From Nectonema munidae (Eukaryota; Nematomorpha; Nectonematoida; Nectonematidae): a stretch of 64,000 nucleotides of DNA. The first letter of the stretch is position 1. Each line of letters opens with the position of its first letter. The position numbers and the translations under genes are program-made. The notes under the pieces are model-generated. The model did not search any database, was not told the DNA's origin, and saw only the letters and a program-made list of their open reading frames with translations. This document shows positions 1 through 10,757 of the stretch, piece after piece. Location: assembly GCA_030549495.1 (NCBI GenBank), contig JAUIRK010000884.1:372001-436000 (forward strand), written 5' to 3'.

Positions 1-265
1 GAGTGTGTTTTCATTGACAAGGCACTGATGTACCGCTTATGTCAAACTATGAACAAATTGGTATCGATGAGAAATCGAACCCAGAGGCTTCCGCGCTGAG
101 TCCATCTTCTCAACCAACCTGCCATGCCACCCATAGAGTATGCTGTAGTGGATACGTCAAATTAGTTTTCTAAAAACTTAAGTTATTCTGTAAAATATTT
201 TGTTTTTGTTGAAGCTCTATAACTTTTTCTGATAGACTTTTTTTATAAAAGGCAAATCATTGCAA
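1..265 (-). repeat. Dispersed repeat with tRNA-like core (copy 1)
   Basis: This is nearly the reverse complement of 33475-33739, at roughly 90 percent identity by eye. On the minus strand a tRNA-like core lies at 60-131. It has a tRNA-Leu-like start (GGTGGCATGGC), an A-box-like stretch and a B box (GGTTCGATTTC). About 130 bp of unrelated sequence precede the core and about 60 bp follow it. It is not a working tRNA: the acceptor stem pairs poorly and the anticodon arm is not canonical. A SINE or SINE-bearing repeat is the likely class. The window edge cuts it. Confidence 0.75.
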
Positions 266-1060
266 AATGCTAAAAGTGGTTAATTTACTTTTTGCAGATC
301 TTTTTGTAGAACGTGCAAATAAGAGTATCTGAATTTATCCTTTGACTATTTCTGTTTGTATCATTTAACTATTTTATTTTGTTTCATAAAAAATTTATTA
401 TTACATTTCAATATTTTTAACTTTGTTTTTGGAAACTGCCTCGGGCAAAATTATAGTTTGACTACTTTGTGTTTGCTTCCGCCAATTTAACTTTTAAAGT
501 TGAGAAAAATGAAGCAATGCAATCTTAATTTATTGTTTGATTTTTATTTGCACAAGTTTATCTTTATTTTATACCCTTTTTTGAGAGTCTAACTAACTTA
601 CACTTATTCTTGTACACTAAAAAGAATGAAAAAATTCTAATACCAAGTTTTCTAACTTTAGTTCTGTTTTACATTTTTGATAGAAATTACCTCAAAAAAG
701 TTATGTAATTTGGATGTGTTTTTTTATTTATTTTTCTCAATAAAACATTTTCATTTTTAGGAAGAAGAAATGGAACAACTGATTCAATAAAATTTTCAAT
801 TTTTTTTATTGTTAACTGATAACTTTACCTCTTTTCTACACATAATTTGGAGATGGTGCGCATCTATTTGAAGGGAGAAAGTTTGGTTATGTGTTTTTAT
901 TTATAAGTCCCCATTCATTGTTGACGTTAAGCTTAATAGGGCGGAGTTAAAGTTTACATTAAGGTTACTTAAGAATGAAATAGAATAGACAAGAGAGGAG
1001 TAGGAATTCAAAAAAATTTGTTGTCTTTTTGGGAAGACGCTTAAAAGTTCGCCCCCTCTA
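266..1060. other. No gene seen
   Basis: AT-rich sequence with T and A runs. No long open frame, RNA gene or transposon end was recognised. Confidence 0.5.
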
Positions 1061-1075
1061 GGATGTGCGCCCCTG
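1061..1075 (-). mobile_element. hAT-type terminal sequence
   Basis: The minus strand reads CAGGGGCGCACATCC, a typical hAT terminus. It nearly matches CAGGGGCGCACATTC at 9689-9703. No partner end or 8-bp duplication was found, so only one end of an old element is supported. Confidence 0.4.
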
Positions 1076-1229
1076 AATCGATCACATTTTTTTCATATAA
1101 ACATCGCAGGGTGTCTAGTAGACTCTTTTCCTTCAGACTACATTCACTCATATAAAACTCTCCAACCTTCAGCTATTTGTTTTCAGTTGTTACAGCATGG
1201 TGATCTAGTGTAAAAAAAGGCTTCTTAGA

Positions 1230-1700
1230 CCTAAACCTCAAATTTAATTGACACGTTTAGACATTTCCATAAATGGCTAAAACTGAATTGAGAAATGAAA
1301 TCAGCATGATCCATTCGGTATAAAAGAGATACTTTGTTTAAAATTTTCAGACGTAAAGCACAAAATCATTTGGGCAACGTAATTGCGAAAAATGACTCCC
1401 CAATCTACTTTTTTTAATTTGAATAATATTCTTAGATATCATTTTCAGGCATAAAAGAATAATTTGATAGACACTTTGAGAATATTTCATATCCTAATTG
1501 CGAAAATGGAGTGCGGAAATGGAGTGCATGAGTGATTTAGTATAAAAATATATTTTATTTTAAATTTGAATATTCGTGGGGGAAGGGTTTCACACCTAGA
1601 CCGCAAAATTGATTGATATTTTGACAATCTATTTGCAAAAATTGACTAAAGAAATGAAATCAGCATGATGATGGCATTTTGAAATGGGCAACTAGCTCTT
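1230..1700 (-). repeat. Degenerate ~150-bp satellite units
   Basis: Two to three diverged units in which the phrase GAAATCAGCATGATCCATT recurs (near 1301, with a weaker match near 1654), preceded by AATTTAATTGACAC. This is the reverse complement of the satellite at 3320-4790 and matches 58820-59170 closely. Probably the remains of an arm of the piggyBac-like family described at 3101. Confidence 0.6.
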
Positions 1701-2989
1701 ATTTATTATGCGTTGTATAAGAAAAATAGATGACTATTCAATAATAGTTCAACTGATCTTCAATTATTTGAAAAATAAGGAAAATTTGGAAAACTTATTA
1801 CGGTGACTTGCGAACTCATTTCTTAAGATAGTATTAGTTATATTTTTGATTTTAAAATACTTTTTTCAGATGGGTGAGAGTCAAGAAATCTATATTTACT
1901 AAATCAATTGGATCTAATGACACTGCCCTTATAACGTGCTCTTGACACGTGATAGTTTCTTGTTATGAACTCTCTTGAAAAATCAACAACTACTTACAAA
2001 TTATCTGCGATTTTCTTTAATATCAGAGTCTTATTACCGCCATTTTGCATTGACTGCTGCTAATTTTTTGAAGCGGTGCGTCCTTTATGAATGCGATTTC
2101 AAAAACACTGTTTGCAGCACCCATTCGAAATGGTGAAATAAGACGTTCGAAAAAGCAAATTAGAAAAGTGTTCTTGAGTGGCTGGCCAGTGAAACTAATT
2201 GTTTTTAACATTCTTTTACAAACGCGCAATGTTGAAAAAAATGTGTTTCGAATTCTCTGGAATAAACATCGCGGAAACTCTAGAATTTGTGGTTCGGTTG
2301 TGAATGTGATTAAATCAGGGCTTTCAAGATCGATTCCTACAAGAAGCTTTCTGTCGGTAGGTGCTTTATGAGATTTTTACTTTGTTTGATCGAGTTGTTG
2401 AGTTTCTTAGAATGATTTGATCATTTAGTTGCAAGGAAATCTACAGATGGAATTGCGTGGCGTCTTCGGTAATGATAAATTTCTTCAAAATGCCAAAGAT
2501 GATTGGATGCGAGTTTGGATATGAAATTCAGTAAGATACCCCAATTTATTTGAACAAGCGACGCCTTTTATTGCCTATCTTCTTACGTGAGTGAACAAGA
2601 TTTTTCTATAGTTTTATTCATTCAGACAAGAAAGCGCTTACAGATGGAAAATAGTCCTACAATAATGTTACACCGCACTCATCCAGAACAATGAATATCA
2701 TTCCGTGATGATATAAAACAAGAGAAAAGATCTAATTAGCATTTTCCTGAGTAAGTATGTTTGACTGTCGACAAAATAAATTTGATATATAAGTAGTATT
2801 TGATCTACGTCATATGACATATATATATAGTGAGAGAGTGTGATGAAAAGAGAATGTGCACTTTGCGCAGGACATGTTCACCGATTGAAGGCTGGCTCAT
2901 CAAGCACGCTTAGTACATGCGCCTATAGAGTCGAGGTCACCATAGCATGGAAAGCAGAGTTGTGAAAATAAAGATACTTTCGTTAATTT
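1701..2989. other. No confident gene; one unassigned open frame
   Basis: A 94-codon frame at 2087-2371 (plus) lies in less AT-rich DNA and is followed by a GTAGGT that could be a donor. It resembles no family I recognise and may be chance. A 45-bp stretch near 2790-2835 (ATCTACGTCATATGACATAT) recurs as a direct copy near 6512-6560. Confidence 0.3.
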
Positions 2990-3319
2990 TTAGTTATCAT
3001 TATCGAACTAAATATTTTTTACATTAAGAAAAACGATAACCAAGAGTATTTTTGAGGGCTTGTGTTCGTTTTTATTCGTTAGTTATCGTTGAGAGATTAA
3101 CCCTTTTAGTGGCTGGGGCCTAAAACGCCCCCCCCCCCCTTCATTAAAATATTAATTGTAGAAAATTGGCTAAATCATATCCCTTCAAATTTTGTGACTT
3201 TTCCTAAAATCGCTAGCTGCATCTTTTGAAACCATTTTCATAGTAGTTGAATGACCCTTTCATGTCCAAAACTGTCAATCAAAATTAAAATTTTTCAGCA
3301 AAATTTTGACATTATCTGT

Positions 3320-4790
3320 ACTTAACCTTATAACTTAGGATCTATATTATATAATACCCTGAAAATTTATAATTATATACAGTTTAGAACGCATAACACT
3401 TTATATATTTAATTTTTTCAATAATCATGGCTACTTTTTAGAAAATGTTAATCAAAATTTTGATTGATCAAAAATACATCTAATAAAATATACCTTCAAA
3501 TTTTACATAAAATATATGTTTTTATACTAAATCGGTCATGCTGTTTTCACTTCTGGACTCAATTTTCACATTTAGGTTTTGAAAATACCTATAAGTGTTA
3601 ATCAAATTTGCGGTTTACTTCTGAAAATTCTCTCCAAAAACATTCCTTCACATTTTACATAAAATATATATGTTATACTAAATCGGCCATGCTGGTTTCA
3701 TTTCTGGACTCATTTTTTACGTTTAGAATCTGAAAATACATGTAAGTGTTAATCAAATTTGCGGTTTACTTCTAAAAATTATCTCCAAAAATATTCATTC
3801 AAATTTTACAATGAAATATATGTGTTATACTAAATCGGCAATGCTGGTTTTATTTCTGGACTCATTTTTTACGTTTAGGATGTGAAAATACCTATAAGTG
3901 TTAATTAAATTTGAGGTTTTCTTCAAAAAATTGTCTCCAAAACATTCATTCAAATTTTACAATGAAATATATGTTTTATACGAAATCAACGATGCTGTTT
4001 TTATTTCTGAACTCATTTTTCACATTTAGAGGTTTTAAAATATCTGTCAATGTCAATCAAATTTGCGGTTTACTTCTAAAAGCTATCTCCAAAAATATTC
4101 TCTCAATTTTACATGAAATATATGTTTTTATACCAAAACAAGCATGCTGTTTTCATTTCTGAACTCATTTTTTTACATTTAGGATGTGAAAATACCTATA
4201 AGTGTAAATCAAATTTGCGGTTTACTTCTAAAAATTGTCTCCAAAAACATTCATTCAAAGTTTACAATTAAACATATGTTTTTATACGAAATCAACCATG
4301 CTAGTTTCATTTATGGACTCAATTTTTGCAGTTTGAATTTGAAAATACATATAGGTATCAATCAAATTTGCGTTTAGTTCTAAAATTTGTTTCCAAAAAT
4401 ATTGATTCAAATTTTACATGAAATATATGTTTTTATAGCAAATAGATCATGATGATTTCATTTCTGAACACAGTGATAATTTTTATTTCTGAAATCATTT
4501 TTTGCATTTAGAGGTTTTAAATGTCTGAAAGTGTCAATCAAATGTTGGATTTACGTCTAATGTCTACAGAAATATTTTTGAAATTTAAATAAAATATCTG
4601 TTTTTATGCCAAATGGAAGATGCTGTTTTCATTTTTGGACTCAGGTTTGGCATTTATGGTTTTATCTGAAAGCTTCAATCAGATTTGCGGTTTACTTCTA
4701 GATAAGGTCTTCAAAAATATTTTCAAATAAATAAAATATCTGTTTTATACCAAATCGACTATGTTTATTTTATTTCTGTACTGGATTTTG
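3320..4790 (+). repeat. Left satellite array, about nine ~150-bp units
   Basis: The phrase CATGCTGGTTTCATTTCTGG, or a variant, recurs near 3537, 3688, 3836, 3988, 4140, 4297, 4447, 4618 and 4759, so most spacings are 148-157 bp. Each unit also carries GTCAATCAAATTTGCGGTTT. Divergence rises toward 4790. The same unit occurs at 38560-39050 and 39600-40200. Open frames here (for example 3911-4377) are by-products of the repeat. Confidence 0.85.
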
Positions 4791-5930
4791 GATAATACGG
4801 TTAAAAAATATCTCGAAGTGGCAATTGAATTACAAATTGAAGTAGTAATGTATGCCTGAAAATCAGTTCTGTAAAAAAATTCAAAAAATGGCTGCCTATT
4901 AGGTATATAGTAAAAATATACTTTTTTTTGTATATTTTGGCTTATAATACTTTCTACAATCATCTTGAGTATGAAATATTTATTAAAACATAATTTTTAT
5001 AATAATATTATAAAAAATAAAACGTATTATAAAATCTTTTGAAAATTTGTATGAGAGAAGGAACCAAGTTGAAAACTAATTGAAAAGAGAACATGTGATC
5101 AAAACAAATAAAAAAAAATATGTATCTTGACTAAATGGAAGATCTACCATGTTCTAATGAACTAGGAAGTGGTTTAATTATATAATATTAGATGCTTCAA
5201 AAAAGATTTTGACTGTGAAAAAGAAGTTCCTCTTTTACAAATGACAAATATTTAAATCTATAGCTTATCTTCTAGGATTACAATTAACATTTAGCTAAGA
5301 TGGGTTGGAAATCTGAAAATTTAGAATAGGTCAGATTTATCAAAAATGGCACAGATGACAATATGTGAGAATTTAGTCACTATCAAGATATTTTTAATTT
5401 AAATTGAATTTGTCCATCTTTTTCCTTTTGCGTCAAAGAAATAATTTTTTAGATGAAGAACGTGGACAACTTTTTGTAATTGAACAATGAACATCACGAA
5501 TGATTCATCAGAAAAAATCCTTTGAAATAAGATTGGTTGACAAATATTCAGGCTTGATAATAAAATACACGATACTGTTAAAAAGTCTAAGATCATCAAG
5601 AAGATTCTTTAATCAGAATGCTTTGAGAGAGGAAAAAAGTAATTTTATCCTTATAAAAAAATTTTCGAACACACATTGAAGAATATAAAATTCTAATGAA
5701 AAAAGAGCTACCAAAAAAGGATCATCATGGAATGAATAGCAAAATTACAAATTGTAAATTATAATATGACGTAGAGACTACGATGAATTTGTAGCCGAAA
5801 AGATGGAGGTACTATCGAGTTACATAATTTACTGTAGAATGAAATATTTTGAGTGAATTAAACATCTAAAGCTGGTTTATTAAATAAATTAAGAAAATAA
5901 TTACCAAAGAAATACTGCAAGTAGAAGTTA
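4791..5930. other. Core of copy A; no intact gene
   Basis: Non-repetitive AT-rich DNA between the two arrays. Only frames under about 70 codons are present and none carries a piggyBac motif I can defend. Confidence 0.45.
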
Positions 5931-5934
5931 TTTT

Positions 5935-6240
5935 TATGTTTATATATTTGACATTGATTTACAGGTTTAATCGATTTTTTGACAGGTTTTATTGATTTCA
6001 TAAAAAATGAACATCACTAATGAATTCAGCATGATTGAAAATGGGTATTTATGTGTAAAAAACATTATATAATTATTTAGATAAAAAGTTCCTTTTTGAG
6101 ATGAGCTGTCAAATATAAATCAATTTTTTGACAGGTTTGGTTGATTTTGATAAAAAATGGACATCATCACTGAATTCAGCATAGTTGAAATATATATGCA
6201 ACATTAAAAATATTTATAAAAACTTATTAATATCTGAGAA
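5935..6240 (-). repeat. Right satellite array, about two ~150-bp units
   Basis: GAATTCAGCAT recurs at about 6025 and 6173 (148 bp apart), each preceded by GTCAATCAATTTTTTGACAG-like sequence. The order and strand of the motifs are reversed relative to the left array, giving the element an extended inverted architecture. Confidence 0.7.
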
Positions 6241-6374
6241 AAATAGGGGGGGGGGGCACTTTACGCCCACCCCCAGCACTTGAGCGGACAAATTTTGCCC
6301 AGCACTAATAGGGTTAAACGTTAAATAACCGATGTTTTCCTTAATTTATCGTCATCGTCAATAACGATAACTAA

Positions 6375-8377
6375 CTATAAACTTACGTGCGATTTCCCAA
6401 AAGCGTGGCTATATATGGCAATGAATGCACTTACGTGTTACTGCCTTGTAGATATAGGCAATGAATAGCCTATAGTTGATGGTGATATAACGATGGGTGG
6501 GGAATTAGGCCTACTTTATATTAGTATTTGGTCTACGTCATACGATAATATATAGATAGAGAGAGAGAGAGAGAAAGCATTAAAATAAATTTTTAACATC
6601 TTTAGTAAGAGCGTATCTTGTTTTGCAGGATTGAAGAGTCAAATCGCATGTTTATGTGGTTTCATTCAGATGCATAAAATTTTGAATTTTTTTAAAAGTC
6701 CAAAGCAAAAAAGGAAGAGGTTACAATGCTTCTAATTCTTTTAAAATATTCATCGTTGAATCATAACGGAGGTTTCACTTTACTTGTGGCACGGGTAGTA
6801 TCGCTACAGCTCTCACTTTGCAAACCTAGATAAGAGACTAAGGTGAGTTTCATTCAATGCTTCAATTCCACCATTTCACTACAACGCCCCGAGAAAATGT
6901 ATCATCCATCTGCCGATCTTGTTTCCATAACTTCAGCCATGCATAGTTATTTAGGACCGGTATAATTTCATACTCACTCAGAACAATACAATACAATACA
7001 AAGAATAAAGAGGCCAGCATTCAAGCAGGTAAATCGAGGCCACACGCCAGTACGAAAGCCTCTTTGTCCCGCTCCAAAATTTAAACACCGCAAAGACTTA
7101 ATAGTAGTCTTTCGAGTGTTCATCTTTCCTTTTCTCGTTCACCATGGTGGCATTGAGGACATTTTCGTAAAAATGATTTCATCGTTGAAGTGATGAATTA
7201 GATTCAACCTTGTAAAAGATCCTTGTAAAATCATTAAAAAACTTAAATGATCCTTGTATTTTCATCATTACAATATTCAGTTATTTAAGTGCGAAAACAC
7301 AATTTTACATCTTGTGCATTTGAGGCTCATTTTGGAGAGTAAGCTTGATTTTTGGATTTAATAGATCTTATCACCTCACGCTAATTTCTTATTTATCAAA
7401 TATCAACATAAAAAGAATTATTATTGGTTGAGTGGATATAGGTGCAAGACTTCTTTAAACTTGAACCATGTTAAAATGGATCGTAATACTTAGAAAGATA
7501 ATTAGCGGAACGTGCAAGTGTGTTCTCGCGTATAATGGTGGCGTGCTCACTACAAGAAAATTTTTTACAATCATTTCGAAAATTATATTAAAGAGTCTCG
7601 CCACCCCCTAAAAATCAAAAGAGGGTATGCGGCGCTGATATATAATCTTTAATTTTTTTAAATGTGCAAGGTTAGCACTTGGCTACCTCTAAGTTCAAAA
7701 ATATCCTCTGACCTGATTCCATTCAGGTATTAGAACCAGACGGGCATACTTGAAAATGAAAAGAGCAGCCTTTCACCACCAGACGGCGGTCAAATAGATT
7801 CGTATTTGTGTTTTAAGGTTTTAAATGCTTTTGAAAGTATTTGTCATTTTAGTTTCAAAAAAGAAACCCATTTGTATTTATATTTGAAAAAACAAACACT
7901 TTTCAAATATTACTTCCCTATAATTTCTCGTAAAATTAACCATGCTCATTGAGGCTTTAAATCACAAAGGCTATAACTTAAATTCAATACTTCTAAGATC
8001 ATCTAAATTCGTATGTTTTCACACTTTCCTTAAACTTTTTGTTAATAAAACTTCGTTTCATTTTCATGTAATTTATAGCGCGCATAACGTAGGCAATGGA
8101 AAAGCTAATTCGTATAAATTTAAGGTTTGCAGCAAATTTACCCCCACAAATTTTAAGCCTCTAATTTAGGGCGAAATTTAAATTCACAGCATTATTACCT
8201 GTCAATTCATTAACCCAAGTGTTAAGTATATTTTCAAATAATTTACTTTACTAGCTGAATATTTGTGCAGGTAGAATATGAAGATTATGTAATATGCTTT
8301 TTTTCTGTGTTACTAATCTAGTTTGATAGCATTTCTTGCCAAAAATTTTAAAATTTCATTTTAAGCAACAATGCATT
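6375..8377. other. No gene recognised
   Basis: An (AG)n run lies at 6555-6575. Around 6600-7200 the DNA is less AT-rich, but no exon could be supported. The minus strand near 7637 reads CAGCGCCGCATACCC, a possible hAT end. The 75-codon frame at 7942-8169 resembles nothing known. Confidence 0.4.
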
Positions 8378-8539
8378 TCAGTACAGAGTAATGAATCCAC
8401 ACAACCAATTCATTTGATATGAACCAGGCTTGTTGACAATGAGTGAGATGAGGGGCTCAGAAATATCTTTTAGCTCATAATCAATGTTGCATCGGATAGT
8501 GGGGTTGTCGAATAATCTGCTATAAATGAGGTCTGACTG
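8378..8539 (-). mobile_element. pogo/Tigger-like terminal fragment
   Basis: Reading the minus strand from 8539, the sequence starts CAGTCAGACCTCATTTATAG next to TA (8540-8541). This is the style of Tc1/mariner pogo-type inverted repeats with TA targets. The opposite end was not found. The 71-codon minus frame here is a by-product of the terminal repeat. Confidence 0.35.
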
Positions 8540-8860
8540 TATTACCAATGAGTTCTGTAATACAACCCTTTCCATATGGTCTTTAGAAGACAAAGATATT
8601 TTTAATGTTCGAAAATGAAATACAGAATCGGCTCAATAAAAAATTCTGTTCCTTAAAGATTTACAAAAGAGGTCATTTTTAGAGTTATGCTATAAAACCT
8701 TAACTTGTTTAGAATATAGCATATCTAGCGATAGAAAGAGCAAGGTGACCATCGGTTTCAATAACTGGTAAATGGCAATAAGGAGGACAAAGGCTTAATT
8801 ACATCCGATGAGTAGTGATCTATCATATATGAAGGATTTTGTTCTCTTGTTGAGATAGAA

Positions 8861-10170
8861 CAGTGATTCACAAACTTTGTAAAAATTTTCGGTGTTGTTT
8901 TTTAAAGCTTAAAAAACAATTGACACAATTGTATCCAAAAATTGTCTGAATAATCCCATCAATGTCAATGGGGTGGATACATCTGCTTTGCCAAACCCAG
9001 TTTGCCTGTTTTAGCAAATGTAACTCTCATATCATTACTAACTTCAAACTTGTTTTTGGATTTGGTTTCAATGGCAAGTAGCGTGGAAAACACTTGCTCA
9101 GATTCATATGTGGTGGCAAATCGACTCAAGAACAGAGCAATCTTTGCAACATCAACATGGGACTGTCCCTTTTTAATCAAAAAATTGTTGTAAGACATTT
9201 CGCCAAAAAGATGTTTTGTACCTCCTCTATCATTAATCATAATCAAATAAATAATCGGTTCTTGAATTAAGAAGTCTTCTGAAACCAGATTATTAATGGG
9301 GATTAAAAAGGATAGTAGATAAAATTGATAGTATTTTCCAACTTTTTGTAGGTAAGCAAAATAAAGAAAAATTTCTTGACTAAGATATGTTACACGGTGT
9401 TTCATCGCCTCATGGACATCTTCATCGATGAAAATTTTATTTTCTTCAGTTCAGATGTAAAAATTGAGGTAAAACTTTTCTTGACTGAGAATACCATAAT
9501 TCCAGCTTCATTTCAAAAGCTGTAATTTTTTATGGAATGGAAGGAAGGGAACTTTTTTTTTATAATTATTAGAATTTATTTTAAAGGAATTTGTATCTGA
9601 AATTGAATCAAAAAAGAAGAAAAGTAATATGGAAAGTGTACTCTCAAGCCAAACAAGTCTTCAAAATTAAGATAAAATTGGAAAAATTGAATGTGCGCCC
9701 CTGACTGTTTTAATGACTTCATTGAGAACATTTTTTAACCCATCAAGATAGGTTTTCACTATTAACACTTGGCGATGAATAGCACTGGGTAACAATTACA
9801 TCTGAAAAATTTTGATTAACAGAAAGAGAATTGCAAAATACCATATGCTGTAAAAAATTGTTTACCTTCTCAAATATTTCTCTTGCAGTTGTTCTACTGC
9901 TAAGTTTTGCAAAACAAAAATTTGTCTACCAGGTGCTAGTCATATACATAGTATACATAAACGAAAGGCTGAGCTCATTTGCAAAATCGAATTCCAAATC
10001 AATAAAACACCTGGGACATATGTCATCAGAAATCTTTCCTTTTAGCCTTTTAACGGTAATGTCATCCGACATCTCTCCTATTAGTCTTCTAGTGTAATGC
10101 TTCAAGTTTTCAAGTTTATAACTTTCAAACACATTCAATATGATAACCTTAGAGCAAGGTAATATCAACT
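8861..10170 (-). mobile_element. hAT transposon remnant (minus)
   Basis: The 3' end of the element is the hAT-type terminus CAGTGATTCACAAACTTTG at 8861. Coding sequence follows on the minus strand. Its 146-codon open tail (8965-9405) carries the hAT C-terminal dimerisation region, with TTYESEQVFSTLLAIETKSK and a short basic tail before the stop, as in SCAND3/ZBED-like hAT proteins. Further upstream (about 9720-9790) the frame reads AIHRQVLIVKTYL, matching the conserved hAT segment around the HR..L..K motif. Between these two blocks the frame is broken and a different hAT terminus occurs at 9689-9703, suggesting a nested or rearranged element. The 5' end was not found. Confidence 0.7.
9600..9703 (-). 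mobile_element. hAT-type end inside the 8.9-10.2 kb hAT
   Basis: CAGGGGCGCACATTC (minus, 9689-9703) abruptly replaces hAT coding sequence after VLNEVIKTV. About 40 bp next to it (9620-9660, AAAGTAATATGGAAAGTGTA) recur at 50310-50340, so this is one end of a repeated element. Confidence 0.45.
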
Positions 10171-10730
10171 ATAAAATCATCATCTATAAAAGCAATCAAA
10201 AGATAATTCAAACATGTAAAAACGTGCATGCAGTTATGGTGGGAATGGGAGCTTACAGTGCAAATATAATGTTGGATAATAATGCTGGTTATTCATTGGT
10301 CAAAAATTTTTTATAATAAATTTTGAAAATTATAAAAAAGTTGGCTCCAGAAATTTTGAGGATGTGCGCCTCTCGTTTAAAATAAGAAATGTGATAAATA
10401 TGATTATTTTAGCAAATATTAATGCATTTTGATTTTATTTTGTCCCGCCTGTGAAAACAAAATGGATTTTTAAAAGTATTTCAAATGCTTTTAAAGTATT
10501 TGTATTTGGAATAAAAATATTCTCATTTATATTCGAAAAAGGTCAATGTATTTGAGCGCGAGTGTGTTCACTACAATACTTCTCTGCACGTTCAAAAAAT
10601 ATATTTATACCGCGATTCCTTGATCAAACTTACTTTCCTACCCTTATTCCATAATTAAAAAGATGGAGCCTAACCCCTATTCATTGATTACCTCTTTGTT
10701 CAATAAATGAAATAATAAATGTGTAAAAAA
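10171..10730. other. No gene recognised
   Basis: AT-rich. GAGGATGTGCGCCTC near 10359 resembles the hAT terminus at 1061. Nothing else can be supported upstream of the IBA57 polyadenylation signal. Confidence 0.4.
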
Positions 10731-10736
10731 TTTATT
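10731..10736 (-). promoter_or_regulatory. Polyadenylation signal of the IBA57-like gene
   Basis: AATAAA on the minus strand, about 22 bp beyond the stop codon at 10758-10760. The 3' UTR would be very short. Confidence 0.5.
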
Positions 10737-10757
10737 AAGGAAAAAAGTAAAACACGC

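Larger units (their letters stand above)
3101..6313. mobile_element. Satellite-bearing piggyBac-like element, copy A
   Basis: TTAA at 3097-3100 and 6314-6317 frames a 3213-bp element, as expected for piggyBac target duplication. The ends are imperfect inverted repeats: CCCTTTTAGTGGCTGGG on the left and, read inward from the right, CCCTATTAGTGCTGGG. A run of 12 C (3128-3139) and a run of 11 G (6246-6256) lie just inside them. A terminal domain to about 3290 contains AGCTGCATCTTTTGAAACC, shared with 39383 and 62450. Arrays of about 150-bp units follow at each end in opposite orientation, around a core (about 4800-5930) with no clear transposase. It is probably non-autonomous. Confidence 0.75.
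2990..6374. mobile_element. MITE-like element split by a piggyBac-like insertion
   Basis: The outer ends mirror each other: TTAGTTATCATTATCG at 2990 and AATAACGATAACTAA ending at 6374. More CGATAACTAAC motifs lie inside both halves. With the 3101-6313 insertion and one TTAA removed, about 170 bp remain, a normal MITE size. The superfamily is uncertain and no clear target duplication was found. Confidence 0.45.

Noticed and set aside
60-131. Functional tRNA gene
   Set aside because: Boxes A and B are present but stems and anticodon arm do not fold properly, and the sequence is part of a longer dispersed repeat.
3911-4377. Plus-strand frames of 83 and 63 codons
   Set aside because: They lie inside the 150-bp satellite and repeat the same peptide phrases; not genes.
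5399-5599. Possible transposase remnant in the core of copy A
   Set aside because: Weak resemblance only; no conserved piggyBac motif.
8378-8593. 71-codon minus frame as a gene
   Set aside because: Mostly translation of a pogo-like terminal repeat.
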